From Pseudarthrobacter sp. fls2-241-R2A-127 (GTDB taxonomy: Bacteria > Actinomycetota > Actinomycetes > Actinomycetales > Micrococcaceae): a DNA stretch of 64,000 nucleotides. The stretch's first letter is position 1. Each line of letters starts with the position of its first letter. Below the pieces are notes generated by a model. It had not been told where the DNA came from and did not search any database. It was given only the letters and a program-made list of their open reading frames with translations. Below are positions 1-9,217 of this stretch, piece by piece. The translations under genes and the position numbers were made by a program. Location of the stretch: assembly GCF_030209355.1 (NCBI RefSeq), contig NZ_JARVSF010000008.1, positions 124,001 through 188,000 of the forward strand, in the 5' to 3' direction.

Positions 1-1095
1 GCAGCCGATCCCGAGTCACGCGTGGCCGTGGAAACCATGGCCACCACGGGCTTGGTGCACGTGGCAGGCGAAGTCACCACTGACGCCTACGTTGAGATCC
101 CGCAGATCGTCCGCGAGACCATCCTGGGGATCGGCTATGACTCCTCGGCCAACGGCTTCGATGGCGCCCGGTGTGGCGTCTCCGTCTCCATCGGACAGCA
201 GTCAAATGACATCGCGGGCGGTGTGTTCAACTCACTCGAGGCGCGCGAGGGCCGCCAGGAGGACGACTACGACCTCCAGGGCGCCGGCGACCAGGGCCTG
301 ATGTTCGGCTACGCCAGTGACGAGACACCCTCCTACATGCCCACCCCCATCTGGCTGGCCCACCGCCTTTCCGAACGGCTCACCGAGGTCCGCAAGACAG
401 GGCAGCTGGCCTACCTCCGCCCGGACGGAAAGACCCAGGTGACCATCGGCTACGACAAAGACGTCCCCGTCTCTGTTGAGACAGTGGTGATCTCCAGCCA
501 GCACGCCGAGGGCGCAAGCCTGGAGCAGCTCCGTGCAGACCTCGCCGCCGTCGTGATCGAACCCGTGCTTGCCGCCGCCAACCTGGACCTCTCGCGCGCC
601 GCGAACATCCTCAACCCGGCAGGTGAGTTCGTCATCGGCGGACCGGTCGGGGACGCCGGGCTCACCGGCCGCAAAATCATCGTCGACACCTACGGCGGCA
701 TGGCCCGCCACGGCGGTGGCGCCTTCTCGGGCAAGGACCCGTCCAAGGTGGACCGCTCCGCTGCCTACGCCATGCGCTGGGTGGCCAAGAACGTGGTGGC
801 TGCAGGACTGGCCAAGCGTGCCGAGATCCAGATCGCCTACGCGATCGGCCAGGCCCGGCCCGTGGGCACGTACGTGGAAACGTTCGGTACCGAGACCGTG
901 GACCCGGAACGGATCAGTGCCGCCATAGCCGAAATCTTCGACCTGCGTCCCCGCGCCATCATCGACGCCCTGGACCTGAAGCGGCCCATCTACGCCAAGA
1001 CCGCCGCGCACGGGCACTTCGGCCGCGACGATCCCGACTTCACGTGGGAACGCCTGGACCGGGTGGACGACCTGAAGGCTTTCTTCAACGCCTGA
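1..1095 (+). CDS. metK: S-adenosylmethionine synthetase, 5' end cut by the window
   Basis: MetK joins methionine and ATP to make S-adenosylmethionine in the cytosol. The reading frame is open from base 1 and encodes 364 residues; against the roughly 400-residue family about 35-40 N-terminal residues lie outside the window, so the GTG at 22 is an internal valine and not the start. Visible signatures are the GAGDQG motif (near residue 95), the GGGAFSGKD loop that binds phosphate (near residue 238), and the conserved C-terminal GHFGR. The stop is at 1093. priA follows 91 bases downstream on the same strand. Nothing looks damaged. Confidence 0.97.
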   Translation, partial: AADPESRVAVETMATTGLVHVAGEVTTDAYVEIPQIVRETILGIGYDSSANGFDGARCGVSVSIGQQSNDIAGGVFNSLEAREGRQEDDYDLQGAGDQGLMFGYASDETPSYMPTPIWLAHRLSERLTEVRKTGQLAYLRPDGKTQVTIGYDKDVPVSVETVVISSQHAEGASLEQLRADLAAVVIEPVLAAANLDLSRAANILNPAGEFVIGGPVGDAGLTGRKIIVDTYGGMARHGGGAFSGKDPSKVDRSAAYAMRWVAKNVVAAGLAKRAEIQIAYAIGQARPVGTYVETFGTETVDPERISAAIAEIFDLRPRAIIDALDLKRPIYAKTAAHGHFGRDDPDFTWERLDRVDDLKAFFNA

Positions 1096-1186
1096 CCGGT
1101 CACACGCCGGCCGCCGGGGGACCAATGTCAGTGCCCGGTGCTTGGCTGTCCCTGTCCAACCCGGTAGCTGAACGGAGGTAACCGCC

Positions 1187-3262
1187 ATGGTTGCTCAGAG
1201 TTCAGTGCAGCCATCGTTACTGCAGGGCTTTCCATCCCGGGCACCGTCCGCCGGCGTCACCATGGCAGCACAGCTGCCGGTGGCGCGGGTCCTCGTCGAG
1301 TCCTCCCTGCCGCACCTGGACCGGCCGTTTGATTACGCCGTCCCGGCTGCCCTTGACCAGGATGCCCGGCCGGGGGTGCGGGTCAAGGTCAAGTTCAACG
1401 GCCAGGACCTCAACGGATTCATCCTCGAACGGGTGGCGGAGTCCGACGCCGGGCACACCCTGGTGCCGCTGGCAAAGGTTGTCTCACCGGTTCCGGTCCT
1501 CACGCCCGCCGTCAGCGACCTGGCCACCGCCGTTGCCGCCAGGTACGCCGGTACCGTCAGTGACGTCCTCCGCCTTGCCGTTCCACCCCGTGTCGCCAGG
1601 CTTGAAAAGGATTTTCCCGGTGGGGCCGCGGCCGCGGAAGCGGGCACCGCTCCTGCTTCCTCCGGCCCCTCAGCCTGGACAAGATACCGCACCGGGCCGG
1701 CCTTCCTGCGGCACCTGGCTGCCGGGGGAGCGCCACGCGCGGTGGTCAACCCACTCCAGGGCTATGGACCCGCAGGCTGGCCGCACCTCCTCGCCGAGGC
1801 TGCTGCCGCCGCCTTCGCCTCAGGCCGCGGCGCCCTCGTGGTGGTGCCGGATTACCGCGACCTTGACCGGCTTGAGGCGGCACTCGAGGCCCTGCTGCCT
1901 GAGGATGCCGTGGCACGGCTCACGGCAGACGACGGCCCCACGCCGCGGTACCGGAACTACCTGCGCCTGCTGGCCGGCACAGCCAAGGTGGCCATCGGCA
2001 CCCGGTCTGCCGCCTTCGCGCCGGTACAGGACCTCGGCCTGGTGGCCTGCTGGGACGACGGCGACGACCTCCACATCGAGCAGCGGGCACCCTACGCGCA
2101 TGCCAGGGACGTCCTGCTCCTCCGGGCGGAACAGGAAAGCGCCGCGTGCCTCCTGGCCGGACACTCGCGCAGCACGGAGGTCCAGCGGCTCGTGGAGTCC
2201 GGCTGGGCCGTCCCGGTCGTTACGGCGAGGGACACCCTCCGCGCGACCGTTCCCCGCGTCGTCAGTACCGCCGACTCCTTCGAGCAGGCGCGTGACCCGC
2301 TGGCCACCGTTGCCCGTCTTCCGCACGCGGCCTGGCAGGCCGCCAAGGAGGGCCTGGAGCGCGGACCCGTCCTGGTGCAGGTGGCCAGGGCCGGCTATGC
2401 GCCGTCCCTGGTCTGCGAAACGTGCCGCGAACCGGCGCGCTGCGTCACCTGCCAAGGGCCCCTGGCCCTTGCGGGTACGTCAGCGCTGCCCCAGTGCCGG
2501 TGGTGTTCCACCCCGGCACCGGACTGGAAGTGCTCCCACTGCGGCGGCCGGCGTCTCCGGAAAGGGTCCACCGGCGTCCTGCGGACCGCCGAGGAACTGG
2601 GCCGTGCCTTTCCCGGCAAAACCATCATCACCTCTTCGGGCGACCAAGTGAAGGCCCGGGTGGGGGAAGCAAAGGCCCTGGTGGTGGCAACGGTGGGGGC
2701 GGAGCCCGTGGCGGCCGGCGGCTATGCGGCGGCCCTGCTCCTGGACGGCGATTCACTGTTGCGGCGGGAGACCCTCCGCGCCGGCGAGGATACGGTCCGC
2801 CGCTGGCTCAACGCCGCGGCACTTGTCCGGCCTGCCCCGGACGGCGGGCTGGTGGTGGTGACGGCCTCTGACACCGCCGCCACCGGCGCCCTGCTGCGCT
2901 GGGATCCGGCCGGTTATGCCCAGCGGGAACTGGCCCTGAGGATGGAACTCCAGTTGCCCCCGGCGGTCCGGATTGCATCCGTCACCGGGCCGCGCCCCGC
3001 CGTCGAGCATTTCACGGCCGCCGTGGAGACCGGGCTCGGCAGCGCCGGAATAACGGTGCGCTCCGCAGGCCCGGCGCCGCTGGTGCTGACCGCACCGCCG
3101 TCCGGGAGGCGCTCGGCCGAGGACGTCCGCACCCTGCTGTTCTTTCCGTATGGCCAGGCCGCCGCCGTCGTCCGTGTCCTGCGGGCCACCAGGTCGGCCG
3201 CGGCCGCCAAGCGGATTGTTGAGCCGGTGCAGCTGCGCCTGGACGGCGTGGATGTCCTGTAG
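1187..3262 (+). CDS. priA: Replication restart protein PriA, helicase-degenerate actinobacterial type
   Basis: The 691-residue protein matches the actinobacterial PriA family. Its N-terminal 3'-DNA-end-binding domain is clear (FDYAVP, then the RVKVKFNG segment), and a zinc-binding cluster of CxxC pairs lies near residues 410-460 (CETC, CVTC, CRWC, CSHC). I see no Walker A (GxxxxGKT) in the region where E. coli PriA has its helicase motor, and no DEEH box. This agrees with the family note that actinobacterial PriA is probably not an active helicase. Start ATG at 1187 has a good GGAGGT ribosome binding site; a second ATG 26 codons in (MAAQLPVARV) is an alternative. It probably keeps a DNA-binding or primosome-loading role. 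Confidence 0.93.
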   Translation: MVAQSSVQPSLLQGFPSRAPSAGVTMAAQLPVARVLVESSLPHLDRPFDYAVPAALDQDARPGVRVKVKFNGQDLNGFILERVAESDAGHTLVPLAKVVSPVPVLTPAVSDLATAVAARYAGTVSDVLRLAVPPRVARLEKDFPGGAAAAEAGTAPASSGPSAWTRYRTGPAFLRHLAAGGAPRAVVNPLQGYGPAGWPHLLAEAAAAAFASGRGALVVVPDYRDLDRLEAALEALLPEDAVARLTADDGPTPRYRNYLRLLAGTAKVAIGTRSAAFAPVQDLGLVACWDDGDDLHIEQRAPYAHARDVLLLRAEQESAACLLAGHSRSTEVQRLVESGWAVPVVTARDTLRATVPRVVSTADSFEQARDPLATVARLPHAAWQAAKEGLERGPVLVQVARAGYAPSLVCETCREPARCVTCQGPLALAGTSALPQCRWCSTPAPDWKCSHCGGRRLRKGSTGVLRTAEELGRAFPGKTIITSSGDQVKARVGEAKALVVATVGAEPVAAGGYAAALLLDGDSLLRRETLRAGEDTVRRWLNAAALVRPAPDGGLVVVTASDTAATGALLRWDPAGYAQRELALRMELQLPPAVRIASVTGPRPAVEHFTAAVETGLGSAGITVRSAGPAPLVLTAPPSGRRSAEDVRTLLFFPYGQAAAVVRVLRATRSAAAAKRIVEPVQLRLDGVDVL

Positions 3263-3315
3263 GTGCGCAGCACGGTGCCTCCCGCCCCTGAATTCCTGCC
3301 GGAGGCGGTGCTGGG

Positions 3316-4392
3316 TCAGCGCCGCCTGTTCGCCACCACTTCGTGTGCCGCATCCACCAGCTGCCTCGCCGATTCGTCCCAGCTGAATTCGGCGGCCCGT
3401 GCCACGGAACGCCGGGACATGTCCTGCCAGTGCCGTTCGTCCCGCAGCTGCGTCACGGCGCGCGCGAACTGTTCGGGGGAGCCCGGGTCCACGTACAGGG
3501 CTGCGTCGGCACCCACTTCGCGGAAGATCGGAATGTCACTGGCGATCACGGGTGTCCCGACGGCCATGGCCTCCACCAGGGGGAGCCCGTACCCCTCGGC
3601 CCTGGACAGGCTCACCAGTGCGGTGGCCCGCCGGAGGAGCCCGTCATATTGCTCGTCCGTGACGCCGTTGTGGAACACCACAGAGGCGCCCGGCGGCACC
3701 AGGGCTTCGAGTTCCGCCCGCCGTTGCGGACTGATCCGGCTCAGCAGGTGCAGGGTGTAGCCCGGCAGCCCGGACATGCCGGACACCATGGTTTCCACGT
3801 TTTTGTAGGGCATGAACGAACCCATGTAGATGATGGTCTTGTCCGCGCCATCGCCCGGCTCACGGTGGACCTGGGCCGGTTGGGGGGCGTTGGCGATGAT
3901 GCGCACCGGGCGGCGGGTGAGGCGGTACTTGGCCATCAGCGCCTCGGTGGTCCGGCTGATGGTGGCCACGGTGTCGGCCCGGTTCAGCAGCAGCCGCTGG
4001 GGCCAGAACGCCTTGTGGTACAGGCGCCAGAGCAGCCTGACCGGTGCAGGCAGGAACCCCGGGGGAGCGGGGTGCTCGTAGTAGATGAGGTCGTGCAGGG
4101 TCAGGATCAGGCCATACTTCCTGCCCCAGGTGCCCATGGTTTGCATGGGGCACACCACCACATCAGCCCCGAGGCTGTTGACCTTGCGGGCCACGAACAG
4201 CTCCAGCGGTGACAGCGGACTGTTGATCAACGTGTAGGGGACATCCGGCAGGAGGGCCAGTTGCCGGACATCGGAGACCAGCATCGAGACGTCGGCGATC
4301 TTCGCCGTGGCCGCGATCAGGCTGGCCCCGTAGCGGCTGATGCCGTCATGGTGGTCCGTGCGGGTAAAGCGGGCATCGATGACAATCTTCAC
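3316..4392 (-). CDS. Family 4-type glycosyltransferase
   Basis: A 358-residue GT-B fold glycosyltransferase. The N-terminal half has an Rossmann-like opening (MKIVIDARF, then GISRYGASL), and the C-terminal half carries the nucleotide-sugar site, with an EGYGLPLVE segment (E-x7-E motif, near residue 265) followed by GTPVIASD. IIYMGSFMPYKN around residue 190 is the usual start of the donor domain. Donor and acceptor cannot be told from sequence; exopolysaccharide or glycolipid mannosyl transfer would fit. Start is GTG, and its GTGA overlaps the stop of the upstream hydrolase, so translation is probably coupled. It is last in an operon with the hydrolase, the aldo/keto reductase and the SorC-type regulator. 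Confidence 0.88.
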   Translation of the reverse strand: MKIVIDARFTRTDHHDGISRYGASLIAATAKIADVSMLVSDVRQLALLPDVPYTLINSPLSPLELFVARKVNSLGADVVVCPMQTMGTWGRKYGLILTLHDLIYYEHPAPPGFLPAPVRLLWRLYHKAFWPQRLLLNRADTVATISRTTEALMAKYRLTRRPVRIIANAPQPAQVHREPGDGADKTIIYMGSFMPYKNVETMVSGMSGLPGYTLHLLSRISPQRRAELEALVPPGASVVFHNGVTDEQYDGLLRRATALVSLSRAEGYGLPLVEAMAVGTPVIASDIPIFREVGADAALYVDPGSPEQFARAVTQLRDERHWQDMSRRSVARAAEFSWDESARQLVDAAHEVVANRRR

Positions 4393-5318
4393 GCGGGATG
4401 ATCCTTCAGGAAGCTGCGGATATAGCGGGCGGCGGGCTCCGGGGTTTCGTAGTGGATCAAGTGTCCGACGCCGGGAATCACCTTCAGCTCCGCGTCCGGC
4501 AGGAGTGCCAGGAGGCGATGCTGGCTGGGAAGCGTGGCGATTTCGTCCCGTTCACCGGCCACCAGGAGCACGGGGAGGTCCAACTGGCCGGCCACCTGGG
4601 CCACGTGGTTGCTGACCGATGCCGTGAAGGACTCCAGCAGGCTGTCGCGGTCGGCGAAGGAACTGAAGTATGCATGGTGCTGGCCGTGGATGAACGCCCG
4701 CAGTTCCTTGTCACGTGTCTTTGCCATGGTCTCGCTCATGACGCGCACTATCAGCCGGTTGCGGAGTAGGGCCAGCCCCGGCTTGCGGGGGAGCTTTGCC
4801 GCCAGCCGGTAGTACAGGACGGCCAGCCGCGTCATAACACCTTTGGGGCCCTCCAGGGCCGGGGCGGCGATGGGGTTGATGAGGATCAGGGGGCGGACTG
4901 TGCCGGGGTGGGCGGCCACAAAGTGCGCTGCCACGATCGAGCCGAAAGAGTGGCCCAGCAGCACGGTGTCCGGTCCCAGCCCCTGGGCGGCCATGAAGTC
5001 GCTGATGAATTGCCCGTAGCGCTCCACCGAATGCTCGTCCCGCGCGAACGCGTCCGAGCTGCCGAAACCCGGCAGGTCCGGCATGATGATGCGCATGTCC
5101 GGGAGTTGGTCCGCGACACGCAGGAGCCCGTGGTGGTCACCCCGGAAACCGTGGATCACCAGGATGGTGCGGGTTTCCGGTGTTTCCTCCAGCGGCTCAT
5201 AGGTCCAGAACGCCACCCTGCCGCCGTCGAGGGTTACGGTGCCGGCGGAGGTCCGTCCTGACAGTTCGGCGCTCAGGTATGCGGGCGCGGGGGAAGGCCC
5301 CGGGTTCACGGTATCCAT
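4389..5318 (-). CDS. Alpha/beta hydrolase
   Basis: A 309-residue alpha/beta hydrolase. Visible features are the oxyanion segment HGFRGDHHG (near residue 56), the nucleophile elbow GHSFGS (Ser near residue 125), a cap region of about residues 150-235, and the catalytic histidine in GVGHLIHYE near the C terminus. The frame stays open 91 codons upstream, but that stretch lies inside the aldo/keto reductase gene; the ATG at 5318 falls 8 bases after that gene's stop and fits the family length. The stop overlaps the GTG of the glycosyltransferase. The substrate is unknown; members like this are often annotated as lipases or C-C bond hydrolases. Confidence 0.88.
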   Translation of the reverse strand: MDTVNPGPSPAPAYLSAELSGRTSAGTVTLDGGRVAFWTYEPLEETPETRTILVIHGFRGDHHGLLRVADQLPDMRIIMPDLPGFGSSDAFARDEHSVERYGQFISDFMAAQGLGPDTVLLGHSFGSIVAAHFVAAHPGTVRPLILINPIAAPALEGPKGVMTRLAVLYYRLAAKLPRKPGLALLRNRLIVRVMSETMAKTRDKELRAFIHGQHHAYFSSFADRDSLLESFTASVSNHVAQVAGQLDLPVLLVAGERDEIATLPSQHRLLALLPDAELKVIPGVGHLIHYETPEPAARYIRSFLKDHPA

Positions 5319-5326
5319 GCCCGCGC

Positions 5327-6196
5327 CTAGTTGACGTTGTCCGGGTGTGAACCGGTCCGCTGCCCGCGGTCCAGCGCCTTGATCGCAGCCAGGTCCCGTT
5401 CGGAAAGGTCGAAACCGAAGACGTCCAGGTTTTCCCGGATGCGGGCCTCGGAACTTGCCTTGGGAATGGCAATGTTGCCCAGCTGCATGTCCCAGCGAAG
5501 GATTACCTGCGCCGGTGTCCTGCCATGCTCGGCGGCGCAGGCTTCGATCACCGGATCGGCGAGCACCTGTCCGCGGCCCAGCGGGCTCCACGCTTCCGTG
5601 CGGATCCCCAGTTCCGCATGCTTGCTGCGCAGTTCCTCCTGCTGCAGCCAGGGGTGCAGCTCAATCTGGTTGACGGCGGGAACCACCTCGGCGCTTTGCA
5701 GGAGCCGGTCAAGGTGGGCGGGCTGGAAGTTGCTGACGCCGATGGCACGGACGCGGCCCTCACGGTAGAGAGTCTCCAGCGCGCGGTACGTTTCCGGAAA
5801 CAGCCCCCGGCGCGGGCAGGGCCAGTGGATCAGGTACATGTCAACGTAGTCCAGGCCCAGGTTGACCATGGAGTCGTCGAAGGCCTGCAGCGTTGCGTCG
5901 TAGCCGTGATGGTCGTTCCACACCTTGGTGGTGATGAAGATGTCTTCCCGGGTCAATGAGGGGGACAGCTCGCCGGAGCCGCCGCTGCCGGAGCCGTCGC
6001 CCAGCTGGGAACTGATGCCGCGCGCAACGCCGGTCTCGTTCCCGTACATGGCGGCGGTGTCGAAGCGGCGGTAGCCGGCGGCGAGGGCCGTGGCCACCAG
6101 GCCTTCGGCGTCCGCCGCCGGCACCTTGTACAGCCCAAAGCCAAGCTGGTCGATCAGCACGCCGTTGTTCAGGCTGAGCCGGGGTGAGGTTCTCAT
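5327..6196 (-). CDS. Aldo/keto reductase, NADPH-dependent type
   Basis: A 289-residue AKR of the 2,5-diketo-D-gluconate reductase type. The catalytic tetrad is visible: Asp and Tyr in RFDTAAMYGNE, Lys in TTKVWND and His in LIHWPCP. The NADPH site shows as IPKASSEARIRENLDVF near the C terminus. Start ATG at 6196 is preferred over a GTG at 6214, because a purine-rich GGTAGAG lies about 8 bases upstream of the ATG while nothing lies upstream of the GTG. A Gly/Ser-rich insert (GDGSGSGGSGELS) near residue 70 is unusual for the family. It lies 19 bases behind the SorC-type regulator and is probably cotranscribed with it. Confidence 0.93.
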   Translation of the reverse strand: MRTSPRLSLNNGVLIDQLGFGLYKVPAADAEGLVATALAAGYRRFDTAAMYGNETGVARGISSQLGDGSGSGGSGELSPSLTREDIFITTKVWNDHHGYDATLQAFDDSMVNLGLDYVDMYLIHWPCPRRGLFPETYRALETLYREGRVRAIGVSNFQPAHLDRLLQSAEVVPAVNQIELHPWLQQEELRSKHAELGIRTEAWSPLGRGQVLADPVIEACAAEHGRTPAQVILRWDMQLGNIAIPKASSEARIRENLDVFGFDLSERDLAAIKALDRGQRTGSHPDNVN

Positions 6197-6215
6197 GGAA
6201 ACGACTCTACCCACT

Positions 6216-7181
6216 TCAACTGGTCAGGCCCTCGTAATCGACCAGGCGGCGGGCGGTGGCTTCGTCCAGGATCAGGTCCGTGGCCAGCCTGGCGGCGAGG
6301 GCCCCGCGCAGGCCGTTGATCTTGGAGACACCTGAGACCACGCAGATCCTGCGGCGCACCTGGCGTAGTTGGGCAAGTGCCGGGCCTGTGGAGCGTTCGT
6401 TCAGGACGATCCCGTCCGAGGACCCGTCCGCCCGGAAGAACACGGTGGCAACATCGCCCACCACGTCCGAGTTGGCCAACGCGTTCAGGTCTTCCTCGTC
6501 GAGGTATCCGCCGGCGTAGACATGGCTGGGATAGTCGGCGTGGACCGAACCGACGCCGAAGATGGCGATGCTCATCTTGGCCTGGAGTTCCAGGACGCGC
6601 TGGACGCTGCGTTCATTCCACATGGCTGTCTTGGTGGCGGCATGGTCGAAGAAGGCCGGGACGGGAAACTGCTCTACCCGTGCGCCGTAGGCGCTGCCGA
6701 ACCTGCGCATGATGTCACTGGCGTACGTAATGCCCGTAGTGTGCATGTTTCCCGCGCCGTTGAGCTGGACTATGACGCTGTCGTGCGTGATCTTCCGGGT
6801 GAGGTGACGGCTGACCGCGCTGAGGGTGGACCCCCAGGCAACGCCGATGATGGCGTTGGAGTCCACCAGGGGGCCGATGGTGCGTGCGGCCTGCATGGCC
6901 ACACGGTCCAGGGTCTCGGCCTCGTTGAGCGTCCCAAGGATCGGGACCACGTGTACGTCCAGGTTGTAGCGGCGGCGGATCATGCCTTCCAGTTCAGGTC
7001 CGGTATCGAGCGGGTTGCGGATCTGGATCTGGACCAGTCCCGATTCCCTGGCGGCGGACAGGAGGCGTGAAACGGTGGACCGGGACGTGCGCAGATCGCG
7101 TGCGATCGCGTCCATGGTGAGGTCCTGCAGATAGTACATTTGTGCAGCTCGGAGGGCATCTGCGTCCTTTGAAAGTGTCAT
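6216..7181 (-). CDS. SorC/DeoR-type sugar-binding transcriptional regulator
   Basis: A 321-residue regulator. An N-terminal helix-turn-helix (residues ~18-45, DLTMDAIARDLRTSRSTVSR) is followed by a SorC sugar-phosphate sensor domain with the typical GVAWGSTLSAV and IFGVGS segments. The start is ATG at 7181, 10 bases after a strong GGAGGG; an upstream in-frame GTG at 7199 would begin inside that ribosome binding site and is rejected. It is divergent from glpD-glpF-glpK, with about 127 bases between, and heads an operon with an aldo/keto reductase, a hydrolase and a glycosyltransferase. From position it is a candidate glycerol or glycerol-3-phosphate responsive regulator of glp; the ligand is not known. 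Confidence 0.9.
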   Translation of the reverse strand: MTLSKDADALRAAQMYYLQDLTMDAIARDLRTSRSTVSRLLSAARESGLVQIQIRNPLDTGPELEGMIRRRYNLDVHVVPILGTLNEAETLDRVAMQAARTIGPLVDSNAIIGVAWGSTLSAVSRHLTRKITHDSVIVQLNGAGNMHTTGITYASDIMRRFGSAYGARVEQFPVPAFFDHAATKTAMWNERSVQRVLELQAKMSIAIFGVGSVHADYPSHVYAGGYLDEEDLNALANSDVVGDVATVFFRADGSSDGIVLNERSTGPALAQLRQVRRRICVVSGVSKINGLRGALAARLATDLILDEATARRLVDYEGLTS

Positions 7182-7194
7182 CTCATTTCCCTCC

Positions 7195-7208
7195 TGCACG
7201 TTTGTGCA
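7195..7208. promoter_or_regulatory. Inverted repeat, candidate operator of the SorC-type regulator
   Basis: Perfect inverted repeat TGCAC-GTTT-GTGCA in the divergent control region between the regulator and glpD. It abuts the regulator's ribosome binding site and is 100 bases before the glpD start. A related TTTGTGCA lies at about 7139-7146 within the regulator gene. A TTGACT at 7215-7220 could be a -35 element for glpD, but no convincing -10 follows at standard spacing. Confidence 0.45.
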
Positions 7209-7308
7209 TAGTGCTTGACTCCATTTTCCATATCTCCAAAGAATAGAGCAGAACGGCGGCGCGCCACTGTGGCGGCCGCATCACTCAAAGCCCCCAAAGG
7301 AGTTTGTT

Positions 7309-9126
7309 TTGGGACCCAACGAACCAACTGTCCAAACGTCTGCCGTTGCCCCCCGGGCCGCAGCCGAACGTTCATCGGTGCACAGCCTCCGGCGGCGGCC
7401 GCACGCCAAAGTGCTGGTGGTGGGTGGCGGCATCAACGGCGTCGGCACCTTCCGTGACCTGGCACTGCAGGGCGTCGACGTCGCGCTCGTGGAACGCGGC
7501 GACTACTGCCAGGGGGCCAGCGGCGCATCATCGCACATGATTCACGGCGGCATTCGCTACCTCGAAAACGGCGAGTTCCGCCTGGTCCGTGAGTCTGTGG
7601 TGGAACGCAACCGGCTGCTGAAGATCGCGCCGCACTACGTCAAGCCGCTGCAAACCACCATCCCCATCTTCAGCACGTTCTCCGGCATCCTGTCCGCCCC
7701 CCTGCGCTTCCTGACCCACAAGCAGCAGGGAAAGCCAAAGGAGCGCGGTGCATTCCTCATCAAGGCCGGACTGAGCCTCTACGACTCCTTTTCCCGTGAT
7801 GGCGGCACCGTGCCGCGGCACCAGTTCCGGACCCACAAGGCCGCCCTCGCAGAACTGCCGGCCCTCCGCCCGGACGTCAAATACACGGCCACCTACTTCG
7901 ATGCCTCCGTGCACAACCCGGAGCGCCTCACCCTCGACGTCCTGCAGGACGGCGAGAAAGCCGGCCGCCCCGCCGGGACGGAGCAGGCCCAGGGCAACAC
8001 GGCCCGCGCCAGCAACTACGTCTCCCTGCAGTCCATGTCTCCGGCGCCCAACCCGGGGACCGGACGGGGCAGCACGGTCCGGCTTCGCGACGAACTCACC
8101 GGCGAAGAATTCGATTTCACGGCGGACGTCATCGTGAACACCACCGGCGCGTGGGTGGACCTCACCAACGGGGCCATGGGTGCTGCGTCCTCCTTTATGG
8201 GCGGCACCAAAGGCTCGCACATTGTGCTGGACCACCCGGGCCTCCTTGCCGCGTGCCGCGGCCGGGAAATCTTCTTCGAGCACACCGACGGCCGGATTGT
8301 CCTGATCTACCCGATGGGTGACCGGGTCCTGGTGGGCACCACGGACGTCGACGCCGACATGACCGAGGACGCCATCTGCACCGATGAGGAGATCGCGTAC
8401 TTCTTCGACCTGATCGGGCACGTTTTCCCGTCGATCGACGTGACACCGGACCACATCGTCTACACCTTCTCCGGAGTCCGCCCGCTGCCAAGCCATGACG
8501 CCACCCAGCCCGGCTTCGTCTCCCGCGACTACCGCATCGAACGCCGCACCTCCGGACCCGACGCAAGCTCCGCCGTCGTCCTGAGCCTGGTGGGCGGCAA
8601 ATGGACAACGTTCCGCGCCCTCGCAGAGCACCTCGCCAACGACGTCTTGGCCGAACTCGGAATGCAGCGCAAGGTTTCCACCGCGCAGCTGCCCATTGGC
8701 GGCGGCGCCGGTTTCCCCGCTGACGAGAACGGCGTCCAGCAGTGGATCAAGGCGCACATGTCCGCCGGCCGGGACGCGGACCGCACTGCGGGCCTGCTGA
8801 CCCGCTACGGAACGCGGGCCGAAGAAGTGATCGGGTACCTCGATGCCGCGCCTGACCAGTCGCTGCGTTCAACCCGTGAGCTCAGCGTCCGGGAACTGGA
8901 ATTCATGGCGGCACACGAACAAGTGGGCCACCTGGTGGATGTCCTGATCCGGCGCACCTCCCTGGCTTTCCGGGGACTCGTCACCGGCGAGCTGCTCAAC
9001 GAGGTAGCCGAGGTGCTGTCCGGGCCGCTCAAGTGGGACGCGGCAACGCGGACCGCGGAGATCAAGCACGCCCAGGACGTGCTGCAGCGTTTCCACCGGG
9101 TGGAAACGCACAGCCTGGTCTCCTGA
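7309..9126 (+). CDS. glpD: Glycerol-3-phosphate dehydrogenase, FAD-dependent
   Basis: GlpD oxidises glycerol-3-phosphate to dihydroxyacetone phosphate at the membrane and passes electrons to quinone. The 605-residue protein has the FAD-binding GGGINGVGTFRDLALQG motif (near residue 40), GASGASSHMIHGGIRYLE, the substrate-domain GTTDVDAD, and a C-terminal DAO_C domain. The start is most likely TTG at 7309, because AAAGGAG sits 7 bases upstream; a GTG at 7378 is an alternative. First gene of the glpD-glpF-glpK group and divergent from the SorC-type regulator, so glycerol-regulated expression is likely. Confidence 0.95.
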   Translation: MGPNEPTVQTSAVAPRAAAERSSVHSLRRRPHAKVLVVGGGINGVGTFRDLALQGVDVALVERGDYCQGASGASSHMIHGGIRYLENGEFRLVRESVVERNRLLKIAPHYVKPLQTTIPIFSTFSGILSAPLRFLTHKQQGKPKERGAFLIKAGLSLYDSFSRDGGTVPRHQFRTHKAALAELPALRPDVKYTATYFDASVHNPERLTLDVLQDGEKAGRPAGTEQAQGNTARASNYVSLQSMSPAPNPGTGRGSTVRLRDELTGEEFDFTADVIVNTTGAWVDLTNGAMGAASSFMGGTKGSHIVLDHPGLLAACRGREIFFEHTDGRIVLIYPMGDRVLVGTTDVDADMTEDAICTDEEIAYFFDLIGHVFPSIDVTPDHIVYTFSGVRPLPSHDATQPGFVSRDYRIERRTSGPDASSAVVLSLVGGKWTTFRALAEHLANDVLAELGMQRKVSTAQLPIGGGAGFPADENGVQQWIKAHMSAGRDADRTAGLLTRYGTRAEEVIGYLDAAPDQSLRSTRELSVRELEFMAAHEQVGHLVDVLIRRTSLAFRGLVTGELLNEVAEVLSGPLKWDAATRTAEIKHAQDVLQRFHRVETHSLVS

Positions 9127-9139
9127 GGCCAGGCGGCCG

Positions 9140-9163
9140 GCCGGGGTGCGCCAGCGCCCCGGC
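9140..9163 (+). other. Hairpin between glpD and glpF
   Basis: GCCGGGG pairs with CCCCGGC across a 10-base loop that can itself close partly. It sits just after the glpD stop and before glpF. There is no T-run, so it may be an RNA-processing or partial attenuation structure that sets different levels of glpD and glpFK; this role is inferred. Confidence 0.4.
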
Positions 9164-9217
9164 TTGACGGTCTTTCATCCGAAGAGGACGTTCAACTAAA
9201 CAAAGAAGGAGTCAAAG

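Noticed and set aside
5319..5591. An N-terminal extension of the alpha/beta hydrolase by 91 codons
   Set aside because: It lies inside the aldo/keto reductase gene, is unlike hydrolases, and the ATG at 5318 fits the gene gap.
7528..8757. A 409-codon minus-strand frame opposite glpD
   Set aside because: Shadow of glpD; the glpD protein is fully conserved across this span.
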